Positions 51,638-60,998 are shown, counted from the first letter of the stretch. The stretch is DNA of 64,000 bases from Ardenticatenales bacterium (GCA_020853525.1 JADYYS010000028.1:1-64000); one strand, 5' to 3'. The notes: generated from the letters alone by a model not told the origin. Numbers and translations: made by a program.

Positions 51638-51687
51638 CCCGAAGGGCGCGCCCGCACGCCGTGAGCCGTGCGGGCGCGCCCTTCGGG
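51638..51687 (+). terminator. 21-bp perfect hairpin after the Cys-rich secreted gene
   Basis: CCCGAAGGGCGCGCCCGCAC (from 51638) pairs perfectly with 51667-51687 around an 8-nt loop. It begins 7 bp after the stop codon. No run of T follows; the long stem alone may terminate. Confidence 0.65.
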
Positions 51688-51769
51688 CTCCGTTCTCGAC
51701 TCCCGCGGCGCCCCAGACGCCACCGCGACAGGCGAAGGCTCGACTTGTAACGTTTGCGCAACGGCCCGC

Positions 51770-51788
51770 TGGTAGACTGTGTCACACA
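51770..51788 (+). promoter_or_regulatory. extended -10 and small palindrome upstream of the next secreted gene
   Basis: TGGTAGACT is an extended -10 (TGnTAGACT); the last T begins an 11-bp palindrome TGTGTCACACA that could be an operator over the start of transcription. The 5' UTR would be about 105 nt. Confidence 0.4.
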
Positions 51789-51891
51789 TCAGCTGTCGGG
51801 GCCGTCATCGCGGTCCCAACACTCCCAGGCCCCGGCAGCTGGCGTGGCCAATCTCGACCGCAATCCATGGACGAAACGTAGGAGTTCCCCC

Positions 51892-52533
51892 GTGAAGAAG
51901 CACTTGCCCCTCGCTATCGCCCTCGGGGCCGGGTTGATGGCATTCGCAACCGTGGCCACCGTTCGGGCGGAGCCCGGCGCCCCGGATCTGCCGCGCTGCG
52001 TCAACTGCCCGATCTTCGTGTTCAAGGACACGGTCGTCAACGGCGCCAACGACGGAATCTACGACACGCGCGTCGTCACCCCTGAAAATCCCGGCGATCC
52101 GGATACGCAGACAAACGACGATGGCCTGTGGCAGCTTGGCCCCCCCTTCCTGCCCGCCGAGGATCTCTACATCGTTATCCGCCCGCTGTTCGAGCAGGGC
52201 AAGCTCTTGATCGGTGGAGACCTCAAGAGGGGCGAGTATCCCAACGGAGCTCAGTTCAACGGCATCCAGACAAAGCTGTGGGAAGACACGAGCGTGCAGC
52301 AGGGGATCTTCGGCGACGTCGGTGACGTCCAGTACGACAACGACGTGACGACGAACACGTACGCCCCGCACTTCGGCGGCGACTACCGCCTCTGGACCCG
52401 CGTCACGGTGAATCCCAAGGCCATCGTGCTGCACATCGACAACCGCTCCGCCGGGATCACGAACCTGTTCGGCTGGGTCTGGAATCAGAATCGGCCGATC
52501 GACAAGCAGCAGCCGAACCAGCCTGTCCCGTAG
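51892..52533 (+). CDS. secreted hypothetical protein
   Basis: 213 residues. Signal peptide MKKHLPLAIALGAGLMAFAT ending near VRA; two cysteines in RCVNCPIF follow. The mature part contains TVVNGANDGIYDTRVVTPEN and GDYRLWTRVTVNPKAIVLH. I do not recognise the family. GTG is chosen because TAGGAG lies 7 nt upstream; the frame is open to the left but lacks protein character. It has its own promoter candidate and a hairpin terminator about 85 bp after the stop. Confidence 0.7.
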   Translation: MKKHLPLAIALGAGLMAFATVATVRAEPGAPDLPRCVNCPIFVFKDTVVNGANDGIYDTRVVTPENPGDPDTQTNDDGLWQLGPPFLPAEDLYIVIRPLFEQGKLLIGGDLKRGEYPNGAQFNGIQTKLWEDTSVQQGIFGDVGDVQYDNDVTTNTYAPHFGGDYRLWTRVTVNPKAIVLHIDNRSAGITNLFGWVWNQNRPIDKQQPNQPVP

Positions 52534-52616
52534 CGGACTGCACCGCGGCGGCGCGACGCTCGGGCGGATTGGATTCAGCCCGAAGTAGCGACGACATGCG
52601 GAGGAACCGATTTGCG

Positions 52617-52647
52617 GAGCGGGTCGCCCTTGCCGGGCGACCCGCTC
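52617..52647 (+). terminator. intrinsic terminator after the secreted gene
   Basis: GAGCGGGTCGCCC (52617-52629) pairs perfectly with 52635-52647 around TTGCC, followed by TCTCGTTTG. The stem plus a modest T-rich tail fits an intrinsic terminator and separates this gene from the AfsR-like regulators. Confidence 0.7.
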
Positions 52648-52776
52648 TCTCGTTTGTGGGCAGTCAGAGGAGCGTGCCCGATCACCTTCCGTCCCGGGCT
52701 GGGACGATTCGCTGGTTGGTGCTTGGAGGCGCAACTAGAATGTTGGCGGTCGCCGTCTCCCCCGGGAATCGCCGCC

Positions 52777-55700
52777 ATGCTGCAGGTTCGGCTGTTTGGT
52801 CGATTTGAAGCCCGCACGGCCGCGGCTCCGGTGCCGCTTCCCGCGCGTCGGGATGCGCTTCGGTTGTGGCAATACCTTCTCGTGCACCGCTCGGTGCCGA
52901 CGTCGCGCGACGTCGTCGCGTCCGCGCTCTGGCCGGACGCGCCCGCCGACAAGGCGCGCGGGTATCTCCGGATCAACCTGCACGCCCTGATGGCCCTGCT
53001 CTCCGACATCGACCCGGCAGCGACGTGGCTGGTTCGAGATGCGAAGTCGCTGAGGTGGAACGAGACGGCGCCTGCATGGGTGGACCTGGACGAGTTCGAA
53101 GCGATCGGGCGCCAGGTCGCGGTTACCGGCGGGCGGGACGAGGACGGCCACGGCGACCTCCTCGCGCGGATGGTGGAGCTGTACCAGGGCGATCTGCTGG
53201 ACGACGCATCGGACGATTGGATGATCGCCGCGCGCAGTCACGCCCGGGCCGAGGTCATCCGCGCGCTCGATCGGCTGGCGGAACACCAGCGGGCTGAAGG
53301 GGACGTCGAGTCGAGCGCGACGTCCCTCGACCGACTGCTGACGTTCGATCCGCTCAACGAGTCCGCCGCCTGCCGTCGGATGGAACTCCTGGCCGCAGCG
53401 GGGAATCAGTCGGCGGCCATGGCCGTGTTCCAGCGCCTGTCCGCGGCGCTCAGGTCCACCCTAGACATCGACCCGTCCGCCGAGACGAGCGCGGTCGTCG
53501 CCCGCATCGCCACCGACGCGCAGCGAACGATCCTGAGCCCGCAAGACGAGCCCCCTGTGACCCGGCGCCTGCCGACCCCGATCAGCCGCTTCGTCGGTCG
53601 CCAGCACGAGCTCCAGACGATCCTCGGGCTCGTGCGGACGGAGCGGCTCGTCACGGTGCTCGGCACGGGCGGCGCGGGCAAGACACGTTTGGCGATCGAG
53701 GTGGCGCGGGGTGCGGGGAGCGAGTTCGCGGACGGCGTATGCTTCGTCGACCTCACCCGGCTAACAGTCGGCGACGATCCGTGGACAGAGGTCGCGAGAG
53801 GTCTCGGCCTAGCGCTTTCCGGCAGCCGGTCGCCTGCAGAGCAAGTTTGCGCGCACCTTCTATCGCTGGAATTGCTGATCGTGCTCGACAACTGCGAGCA
53901 TGTGCTCGTCAGCATCGCCCAGCTCGCGGCCCAGCTCTTGGTTACTGCTCCAAGCGTGCACATTCTGGCGACGTCGCGGTCGCCTCTCGGCGTCGACGGC
54001 GAGTTCCGGTGGCCGATTCCCCCGCTCGGTCTTCCCGGTGCCCGCCGATTGGGCAATGAGTTGACGGAGGGCCCGGCCGAAGCGGTGGAGCTGTTCGTCG
54101 AGCGCGTGCGCTCGATCCGGTCGCGCTTCACTCCTTCTGCGGACGAGTTCCCGGCCATCGAGGCGATCTGTCACAGGTTGGACGGACTGCCGCTGGCGAT
54201 CGAGCTCGCCGCCGCCCGCGCCAACGTCCTCTCCATCCGCGACCTTTCGCAGCGGCTGGAGAGCGGGTTCCGGCTCCTCCGTCTCGACACGGCGAGCCTG
54301 CCCGAACGGCATCGGACGATCGACGCCTGCATCGACTGGAGCGTGCAGCTGACGGGTGCCAGCGAACAGAGGCTTCTGGCACGGCTGTCCGTGTTCCCCT
54401 CCACGTTTACGCTGGAAGCCACGGAAGTGGTATGTGCCGACGACGACAGCGCCACGGGTTCCGTGCTCGACGGGCTAGGTCGCCTCGTCGACGTCGGTCT
54501 CGTCAGCGTGATCGATGATCCGGTCAGCAGCCGGCGTTTCCGGATGCTGCAACCGATCCGCGCCTATGCCGACGCGAACATGGCGGCCGACGTTCGGCTC
54601 CTTTCGCAAGCACGTCATGCCACGTACTTCCTCGAACGCGCCGAACGAGTCGAACATCATTTGCTCGAGCAGCGGGACGAGGCGGTCGATCACGACCTCG
54701 ATCTTGAAGTACCGGATTTCAGGGTTGCGCTCGACACGCTGGGGGCCGCTGGGAACACGGAACCCGCCCTACGCCTGTGCGGTGCGATCTGGCGCTTGTG
54801 GTATGACCGCGGGAACTGCGCCTACGAGCGCCGCCAACTCGACAATTTGCTGGCGGGGTCGACCGGGACCGTTTCAATACGCACCGCAGGGCGCGGGTGG
54901 CTGGCGGCCGGCGCCCTCGCGTATCGCCAAGGCGACCAGGCGAGCGCCGAACACCACTTCGCATCTGCAGTCGACGCGCTGTCGCAGGGGTCGGACATCC
55001 ACTCCCTCGCGCGCGCCCTCGAGTACCTTGGGATCGTCCGCATCGTGCGAGGCGAGCCAGTGCAGGCCCAACAATCCTTCCAGCGTCTGGTCGAGGTGCT
55101 CGGCGACCACGCCGAGCCCAGCCGTCTGGTTGGCGCACGCCATCGCCTGGCGCAGATCCAGGCATCGCAGGGCGACCTTCCCGCGGCGCATGCGACGTTG
55201 AACGAGTGCATGGCATCGACGGAAGTGCTGCCGTTCGAGTTGACGCTGGACATTCGGGAGAGCCTCGCCCGCGTCCGCTACCTCCTGGGGGACTTCGCGG
55301 CCGCCAACGAGCAGGTGGAACAAGGTGTACTGGATGCTCGTGGGATCCACCGAAAGCGGAAGGTTCTCCTGTGGCAGATCCTCCATGGGCTCATTGCATC
55401 CGCATTGGGCGAATACGAAGCGGCGAACGCCATTCTGCGCGAGGTTGCCGCTGCGTGGCGCGCCGACGGTGACTTGAGAGAGATCGCCCGCGCGTATCAC
55501 AACCTGGCGGAGGTCGCGCTCGCCCAAGGCGACTACCCCACCGCTCGCACCTACCTCAACGAAAGCCGTCGCCGAAAGGTCGAGGCCTACGACCAATGGG
55601 GCCTCGTATTCACAGACATCGGCCTCGCTACCCTCGCCCACGAGACCGGCGCCTTCGCTGAGGCCCTTGCCACCGCCACCGTCGCGACGGCCGACGCCCG

Positions 55701-56124
55701 CGAGCGCCAGGACAAGTGCCTCATCGCCTGGGCCCTCCAGACCGCCGCCCGCGCCGCCCTCGCGCTCGACCGCCTGGACGAAGCGGCGGCTGCGCTCGGC
55801 GAGTGCGCGGCGCTGCTGGCCATCACGTGCGAGCGGCGCCGGATCGCCATGGCCCTCGAGCGCGCCGCCATGCTGGCGGGCGCCCGCGGCCAGCACGCCG
55901 CCGCCGCCCGCCTCCTCGGCGCGGCCGACGGCATGCGCACCGCCATCGGCAGCCCGCCCACGCACGGCGAGGCGGCCGACCGGGAGGCGTGTGTCGCGGC
56001 CGTGCGCGAGGCCATCGGCGATGCGGCGTTCGACGGCGAGGCCGACGCCGGGCGGCGCCTGTCGCAGCCGGAGGCGCTGGCGATGGTCGCGCAGCTCTGC
56101 GACGACCTCGCGCTCTCGGCATGA
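52777..56124 (+). CDS. AfsR/BTAD-type transcriptional regulator with NB-ARC ATPase and TPR
   Basis: 1115 residues. An OmpR-like winged helix (about 1-90, MLQVRLFGRFEAR, DVVASALWPDAPADKARGYL) and a BTAD domain (about 95-245) are followed by the ATPase: Walker A GTGGAGKT near 294 and Walker B LLIVLDNCEHV near 366, then a winged helix (RFRMLQPIRAYADANM) and about 450 residues of TPR-like helices. SARP-type regulators of this build activate nearby genes. The upstream ribosome site is weak. The stop overlaps the next regulator by 4 bp. Targets are not visible in sequence. Confidence 0.85.
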   Translation: MLQVRLFGRFEARTAAAPVPLPARRDALRLWQYLLVHRSVPTSRDVVASALWPDAPADKARGYLRINLHALMALLSDIDPAATWLVRDAKSLRWNETAPAWVDLDEFEAIGRQVAVTGGRDEDGHGDLLARMVELYQGDLLDDASDDWMIAARSHARAEVIRALDRLAEHQRAEGDVESSATSLDRLLTFDPLNESAACRRMELLAAAGNQSAAMAVFQRLSAALRSTLDIDPSAETSAVVARIATDAQRTILSPQDEPPVTRRLPTPISRFVGRQHELQTILGLVRTERLVTVLGTGGAGKTRLAIEVARGAGSEFADGVCFVDLTRLTVGDDPWTEVARGLGLALSGSRSPAEQVCAHLLSLELLIVLDNCEHVLVSIAQLAAQLLVTAPSVHILATSRSPLGVDGEFRWPIPPLGLPGARRLGNELTEGPAEAVELFVERVRSIRSRFTPSADEFPAIEAICHRLDGLPLAIELAAARANVLSIRDLSQRLESGFRLLRLDTASLPERHRTIDACIDWSVQLTGASEQRLLARLSVFPSTFTLEATEVVCADDDSATGSVLDGLGRLVDVGLVSVIDDPVSSRRFRMLQPIRAYADANMAADVRLLSQARHATYFLERAERVEHHLLEQRDEAVDHDLDLEVPDFRVALDTLGAAGNTEPALRLCGAIWRLWYDRGNCAYERRQLDNLLAGSTGTVSIRTAGRGWLAAGALAYRQGDQASAEHHFASAVDALSQGSDIHSLARALEYLGIVRIVRGEPVQAQQSFQRLVEVLGDHAEPSRLVGARHRLAQIQASQGDLPAAHATLNECMASTEVLPFELTLDIRESLARVRYLLGDFAAANEQVEQGVLDARGIHRKRKVLLWQILHGLIASALGEYEAANAILREVAAAWRADGDLREIARAYHNLAEVALAQGDYPTARTYLNESRRRKVEAYDQWGLVFTDIGLATLAHETGAFAEALATATVATADARERQDKCLIAWALQTAARAALALDRLDEAAAALGECAALLAITCERRRIAMALERAAMLAGARGQHAAAARLLGAADGMRTAIGSPPTHGEAADREACVAAVREAIGDAAFDGEADAGRRLSQPEALAMVAQLCDDLALSA

Positions 56125-58139
56125 GGCGGTCGAGCGGCCGCCTCGTCGATCTGCCTGGCCCGCTGCCTCCGCCTCACCCCTTCGCAGCCGCGCGGCTCCG
56201 CATCCGCCTCTTCGGCCCGCTCGTCGTCACGTATGACGGCGCGCCGGTGCGCCGTCCGTCCCGCATCGACACCGAGCGCCTCTGGATGCGGCTCCTCCTC
56301 GGCGGCAGCGTGCCGACCCCGCGCGCCACGATCGCCACCGACCTCTGGCCGAACGTCGATGCCGGGCCGGCGCGAACGAACCTCCGCTTCAACCTCCACC
56401 ATCTCCACGCAGCCCTCCCGCCGCACGACACCGTCCCGTGGATCATCGCCGGCGCCGACACGCTCCACTGGAACGCGGACGCGCCCGCCTGGATCGACCT
56501 CTACGCCTGGGCCGACGCGCTCGCCCGAGCGGCGGCGCTCGTCCAGGACGATGGGCGCGGCAACGGCGCCGACGCCGTTCCGCTGCCCACCGAGGCGGCG
56601 GACGCCCTCACGCGCGCGATCGACCTCCAGACCGCCGTCCTGCTTCCCGACCACGACGGCCCGTGGGCTGCCGCCTGGCGCGACGCCGCCGCTGCGGCCC
56701 ACCCGGTCGCCGTCGACCGGCTCGTCGCCCACCTCGCGACCACGGGGGCGATGGACGCCGCCCTCGCCGTGTCCGCCCGCGCCGTCGACTTCGACCCGCT
56801 CGACGAGACCGCGCACCTCCGCCTGATCACCGCCCACGCCGCCGCCGGCAACCGCACCGCTGCGCTGCAGGCCTACGCCCGCGCCGTCGACGTCCTGCGC
56901 GACGAGCTCGGCGACGAGCCCTCGGACGAGCTGACCGCTCTCGCGCTGTCGCTCCACCACGAGCCGGAGTCCGAGCGTGGCGAAGCCGCCTCGACGGGCG
57001 CCGAAGGACCGGCGGCCGCGCCGTCCGCCGGCGCGCGCGTCCGCTCCGCGGCCGACCGTCGAAACGCCTCTGCGCAGCTCCAGGGCCGTGCCTCGGATGT
57101 CGAGCACATCGTCGCCCGCCTCGCCACCCATCGCCTCGTCACGATCACCGGCCCGGCCGGCGTCGGCAAGTCCGCTGTGGCCGAGGCCGTCGCGGCGGCG
57201 CTCGAGCAAGCGGACCGCCCGATCGCGTGGCTCGACCTGGCGACGTTCGCCCCGGCCCATCCCCTCGACCGGGCGCTGGACGATGCGATCCGCGACACCG
57301 CGCCCGCGGCGGACGGTCCGTCCGCCGCCGAGGGCGCACCCGACCGCGTCCTCATCCTCGACAACGCCGACCGGTTCGTGGGGGCGCTCGGCCGGCATGC
57401 GCCGGACGTGATCGCCCGCGCGCCGGACGTTCGGCTGCTCATCACGAGCCGGCGCCCGCTCGCGTTGATCGGCGAGGCGCGTTGGTCGGTCCGCCCGTTC
57501 GGCGGCCCGTCCGTCGACCGCGCATCGACGGACTCCGACGGTGTCACGCGCGCCGTCTTCCTGGCGGCGTGGTGGGAGGGCGCGGCCGCGTCCGCGGCCG
57601 CGCGCCCCACGCCGTCGCCCGCGCAGCGCGCCGCCATCCATGCGATCGCCCAAGCCGTCGACGGCCTGCCGCTCGGACTCGTCGTCGCCGCCCACGCCGC
57701 ACGCACCCTCGGGCTCGAAGGCGTCGCGGCCAGCGTCGCGGCGGATCCTCTGGCCGTCGTCGACCCGGTCACGGACGACCCCCGCCACCGCAGCCTGGCC
57801 GACGCACTTGCATGGACGATCGACCTGCTCGATCCGGGCGACCTGGGCTGGCTGCATCGTCTTGCCGCGCTCCAAGGACCGCTCACGGCGGCCGGCATCG
57901 AGTCCCTCGCCGAGGCGAGCGGCACGGACCCGATCAGCGCGCTCGATGCCCTGGGGCGGCTGGTCGACGCCGGCTGGCTGCTCGCCGACGGCGCGGGCGA
58001 CGGCGCGGGCGACGGCGCGGGCGACGGCGCGGGCGACGGCGCGGGCGACGGCGCAGGCGACGGCGCAGCCGAGCGCACGGACGGCTACCGAATGCCTGGC
58101 ATCGTGCGCATGCTCTGCGCGGCTACCCCGATGCCGTGA
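56121..58139 (+). CDS. second AfsR/BTAD-type regulator, lacking the TPR half
   Basis: 672 residues. Same order as the upstream paralogue: winged helix (IRLFGPLVVTYDGAPVRRPS, TDLWPNVDAGPARTNLRF), BTAD region (about 100-265), NB-ARC ATPase with TITGPAGVGKSAV and VLILDNADRFVG. It stops within the second winged helix: DGYRMPGIVRML aligns with RFRMLQPIRAYA of the paralogue, after which the paralogue continues for more than 450 residues. A (GDGA)6 stretch sits in the wing just before. Either a truncated but functional sensor-less partner or a decaying copy. Overlaps the first regulator by 4 bp. Confidence 0.8.
   Translation: MRRSSGRLVDLPGPLPPPHPFAAARLRIRLFGPLVVTYDGAPVRRPSRIDTERLWMRLLLGGSVPTPRATIATDLWPNVDAGPARTNLRFNLHHLHAALPPHDTVPWIIAGADTLHWNADAPAWIDLYAWADALARAAALVQDDGRGNGADAVPLPTEAADALTRAIDLQTAVLLPDHDGPWAAAWRDAAAAAHPVAVDRLVAHLATTGAMDAALAVSARAVDFDPLDETAHLRLITAHAAAGNRTAALQAYARAVDVLRDELGDEPSDELTALALSLHHEPESERGEAASTGAEGPAAAPSAGARVRSAADRRNASAQLQGRASDVEHIVARLATHRLVTITGPAGVGKSAVAEAVAAALEQADRPIAWLDLATFAPAHPLDRALDDAIRDTAPAADGPSAAEGAPDRVLILDNADRFVGALGRHAPDVIARAPDVRLLITSRRPLALIGEARWSVRPFGGPSVDRASTDSDGVTRAVFLAAWWEGAAASAAARPTPSPAQRAAIHAIAQAVDGLPLGLVVAAHAARTLGLEGVAASVAADPLAVVDPVTDDPRHRSLADALAWTIDLLDPGDLGWLHRLAALQGPLTAAGIESLAEASGTDPISALDALGRLVDAGWLLADGAGDGAGDGAGDGAGDGAGDGAGDGAAERTDGYRMPGIVRMLCAATPMP
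57990..58070 (+). repeat. 12-bp coding tandem repeat (GDGA) in the second AfsR-like gene
   Basis: Six perfect or near-perfect units of GGCGCGGGCGAC (starts 57990, 58002, 58014, 58026, 58038, 58050) plus a partial seventh. The length is a multiple of 3, so unit gain or loss keeps the frame. It inserts Gly-Asp-Gly-Ala repeats into the wing of the winged helix. Confidence 0.85.
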
Positions 58140-58154
58140 GCGGGGGGCGAAGCG

Positions 58155-58178
58155 GGGGCGAAGCAATTGCTTCGCCCC
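58155..58178. terminator. 24-bp perfect palindrome between convergent genes
   Basis: The palindrome GGGGCGAAGCAATTGC... reads the same on both strands and lies between the second regulator and the MBL-fold gene, which converge. Probable bidirectional terminator; it could also be a small repeat unit. Confidence 0.55.
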
Positions 58179-58238
58179 TACCGTCGCCCATCGTGACGCC
58201 GCCGGCCGACGTCGTGGCCCGATCGTGCGGAATCGGTG

Positions 58239-59135
58239 TCAGATCCTCCACTGCCACCCCTCCATCCCGATCTCCACCCCCCGCTCCCGCCCCCACGCCT
58301 CCGCCGCGCCTGCGTCGTCCAACAAGGCGTTCGTGTGGTTGAAGTGGATCAGCCACGCCTCTCCCCCCCACCCCGCCGCCCTCGCCGCCCCCACCGCCAC
58401 CGCCGTGTCGCCGGCCAGCGGGTGCGGCACGTTGCGCATGTCCCGCCCGCCCAGCTCGCCCGCGTCCAGGAACGTGGCGTCGAGGCACGCGACGTCGATG
58501 CGGTGATCCAGCAACAGCCGCCGCAAGCCGCCGTCCAGATCGTCATAGCGGTCGATGTCCGGACACCACAGCAGGCGGCGCGTCGGTCCGTGGACGACGA
58601 ACGCGTGCGCGTCGCTCCACTCGGCGCGGTGCGGCACGGCGACGGGCATCACGGACAGGCGCTCGGACAACGTCAGCGGCTCGCCCGCGGCGAACACGCA
58701 CAGGTCGATGTTGCCCAGCTCCACCAGCTGCCGCCACGGCGCGTTCGCCGTCAGGAACGCCGCCATCGACGCCGAGACGAACACCGGCACGGCGCGCGCG
58801 CCCATCGCCTCGCGGCCGAGGTGGACCAGGCCGGCGTAGTGGCCGATGTGGGCGTGGGTGAGGAGGATGCCGGCGAGGAGGCGAGGCACGGCAACGTCGA
58901 CATGCGTTCCGACTGTGTCGCTCAGCAGATCGCGCAGCTGGCTCGGGAAGGCCGGCGTGGCGTCGACGAGCCACGACTCGCCGGTGGCGCCGTCGACGAG
59001 GCCGAGGCAGGCGGGGCGGGCCACGCGCGCCGGATCGATCCAAGCGGCGGTGCAGCGCGGGCAGCGGCAGCCGGCCTGCGGGACGCCACCGTCCTGGGCG
59101 CGACCGAGGAGGAGAGCATCGACGTCGGCGGGCAT
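58239..59135 (-). CDS. PqqB-like metallo-beta-lactamase-fold protein
   Basis: 298 residues. The N-terminus DVDALLLGRAQDGGVPQAGC with CRCPRC matches the PqqB family, and LLTHAHIGHYAGL supplies the metal-binding His cluster of the fold. PqqB oxidises a PQQ intermediate in PQQ producers, but no other pqq gene is nearby, and many PqqB-like proteins are of unknown function. The ATG is chosen for fit to the family; a GTG 18 bp upstream is possible. A TATCCT box ends about 8 nt before this ATG, and there is no ribosome site, so a leaderless transcript is possible here too. Confidence 0.8.
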   Translation of the reverse strand: MPADVDALLLGRAQDGGVPQAGCRCPRCTAAWIDPARVARPACLGLVDGATGESWLVDATPAFPSQLRDLLSDTVGTHVDVAVPRLLAGILLTHAHIGHYAGLVHLGREAMGARAVPVFVSASMAAFLTANAPWRQLVELGNIDLCVFAAGEPLTLSERLSVMPVAVPHRAEWSDAHAFVVHGPTRRLLWCPDIDRYDDLDGGLRRLLLDHRIDVACLDATFLDAGELGGRDMRNVPHPLAGDTAVAVGAARAAGWGGEAWLIHFNHTNALLDDAGAAEAWGRERGVEIGMEGWQWRI

Positions 59136-59252
59136 GGCGGGCGAGGATAGCACGCCCCATCGCCCCGATCTCCCGTCCGTGGCATCCTTGTGCCTGCGCT
59201 CGAGGGAACGCGAGGGAAGTTGTAGCCGGCGATGGATGAAGGGGGAGGCACG

Positions 59253-60998
59253 ATGGGGCGGAACAGCGAATCAAGCGAGGCTCGTCCTCGGCCGACGTGG
59301 GCGTGGCCGGGGGCGACAGCGGTGGCGATCACGGCCGTACTCGGCGCCGGCCTCATCACCCGCATGTCCGATGCCCGCGCCGCTGCGCCGTCGCCGATCA
59401 TCCCGATCGCACCCGGCCACCTGATCCACGGTGAGGGCGCCGACACGCGCCTCGAGGTCTCGGCGGTGGGCGACGTGAACGGGGACGGGGCGGACGATCT
59501 CTTCATGACGCACTGGCGGGAGCGGGGGACGCGCCGGGCGAACCAGATGACGGTGGCGCTCGGCCGGGCGGCGTGGCCGGACGGGATCGATCGGGACAAG
59601 CTGGATCAGCAGTTCGATCTGGGCTTCCCGGACCGGAACGTCGACCAGCTGAACGACGACACGTTCGAGCTCGAGGACGTCCGCGACTACGACGGCGACG
59701 GGCTCGCCGACATCGCGATCGAGGTGAACGAGCGCAGCCAGGGCGAAACGGATGCCGTCGAGGTGCGCGTGTTCAAGGGCCGGGCCAACTTCGCCTCGAT
59801 CAACGTCCAGACCGGGCGGCCGGACTTCGAGATCCGCCAGGGCTCGCCGCCCCGCAACCCGCAGCAGGAGAAGACGAACGCGATGCCGGACAGCGTGCTC
59901 GGCGGCGACTTCGACGGCGACGGCGACCACGACCTGGCAGTGTTGAGCTGCGCCGCCGGCGGCGTGCGCTACGAGGAGGACCAGGTCGGTGCGCTCCGGA
60001 TCTACTGGTCGGACGCCGGCGGCCCGCGGACCGTCGACCTCAAGCGCGGCCCCGACGTGGCGATCCACGGCCAGCCCGGCCTCCAGCTCGGCTGCTTCGG
60101 CGCCGAGGTCGCCGATCTCGACGCCGACGGCAAGGACGACCTCGTCCTCTTCGGCAGCGCGCTGGCCACGTTCGGCGGCTCCCACGGCGCCGTGATCTAC
60201 GGCCGCACGGAGTGGCCCGCCTCGGCCGAGGTCGAGGACCTGGCCGATCTGACGCTGAACCACGACGCCGCCGACGGCGGCCTGCGGATCGTCGATCTCG
60301 TCCACGCCAACGGCGACGCGCGTCCGGACATCCTCGCCGAGTTCGGCGCCGTCCGCACCGTCGAGGGCGAGTGCCTGTGGTACACCCCGGCCGCCCGCGC
60401 CACCGGCCGCCGCGCCACGGACAGCTGCGACGTCCGCTTCACCGGCCTGCCGGCCGACCACTTCCTCGATCTCGACGCGGACGGCAACCCCGACCTCATC
60501 CACCACGCCCGCCGCCCGCAAGGCCAGTCGACGCCGTTCGCCTGGCGTGTCTACTTCGGCCCTCTCGCCCGCCCGGCCATGTTCCTCAACGGCCTGCCCG
60601 ACGACGGCGATGCCACCGTCACCCAGCCCTACGGCACCGGCCACCCGCCCGACTGGCGTTTCGGCGACGTGAACGGCGACGACAAGATCGACCTCATGCA
60701 GAGCATCCTACAGGCCCCCGCACCCGACGGGGCTGAGAACGCCGGCTCCGTCGCGATCCACCTCGGCCCGCTCGTCGACCGCGCCGCCCTTCCGACGGCC
60801 GCCGCACCATCGCCGTCGCCGCCGCCGACGACCGCCTCGACGCCGGCGACTGCCGTCCCGACCGCCACGGCATCGGGCGCGACGACGCCGGAGCCGACGT
60901 CGGCCACACCGGCGGTGCCGGCGCCGACGGCGACGGGCCACGACGGCGGACCGACGTCGCGCCTTTATCTGCCGGTCGGGAAGACCGGTCGCCCATGA
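59253..60998 (+). CDS. secreted FG-GAP/VCBS beta-propeller protein with Thr/Pro stalk
   Basis: 581 residues. A membrane/signal segment (ATAVAITAVLGAGLI) precedes FG-GAP-type blades with Ca-binding Asp-rich loops: DVNGDGADDLF, DYDGDGLADIAI, DFDGDGDHDLAV, DLDADGKDDLVL, DLDADGNPDLIH, DVNGDDKIDLM. Integrin-alpha-like propellers bind ligands with Ca2+. A Thr/Pro/Ala stalk and a final SRLYLPVGKTG follow. GGGGGAGG lies 5 bp before this ATG; an ATG 21 bp upstream is less well placed. The stop overlaps the dienelactone-hydrolase-like gene by 4 bp. Confidence 0.85.
   Translation: MGRNSESSEARPRPTWAWPGATAVAITAVLGAGLITRMSDARAAAPSPIIPIAPGHLIHGEGADTRLEVSAVGDVNGDGADDLFMTHWRERGTRRANQMTVALGRAAWPDGIDRDKLDQQFDLGFPDRNVDQLNDDTFELEDVRDYDGDGLADIAIEVNERSQGETDAVEVRVFKGRANFASINVQTGRPDFEIRQGSPPRNPQQEKTNAMPDSVLGGDFDGDGDHDLAVLSCAAGGVRYEEDQVGALRIYWSDAGGPRTVDLKRGPDVAIHGQPGLQLGCFGAEVADLDADGKDDLVLFGSALATFGGSHGAVIYGRTEWPASAEVEDLADLTLNHDAADGGLRIVDLVHANGDARPDILAEFGAVRTVEGECLWYTPAARATGRRATDSCDVRFTGLPADHFLDLDADGNPDLIHHARRPQGQSTPFAWRVYFGPLARPAMFLNGLPDDGDATVTQPYGTGHPPDWRFGDVNGDDKIDLMQSILQAPAPDGAENAGSVAIHLGPLVDRAALPTAAAPSPSPPPTTASTPATAVPTATASGATTPEPTSATPAVPAPTATGHDGGPTSRLYLPVGKTGRP

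Noticed and set aside
52612-52776. Upstream in-frame extension of the first AfsR-like regulator
   Set aside because: It would start inside the terminator hairpin of the preceding gene; the winged helix begins naturally at MLQVRLFG.
55587-58166. 859-residue minus-strand frame opposite the AfsR-like genes
   Set aside because: Repetitive Ala/Val/Arg content mirrors the GDGA repeat and GC3 bias; no domain.
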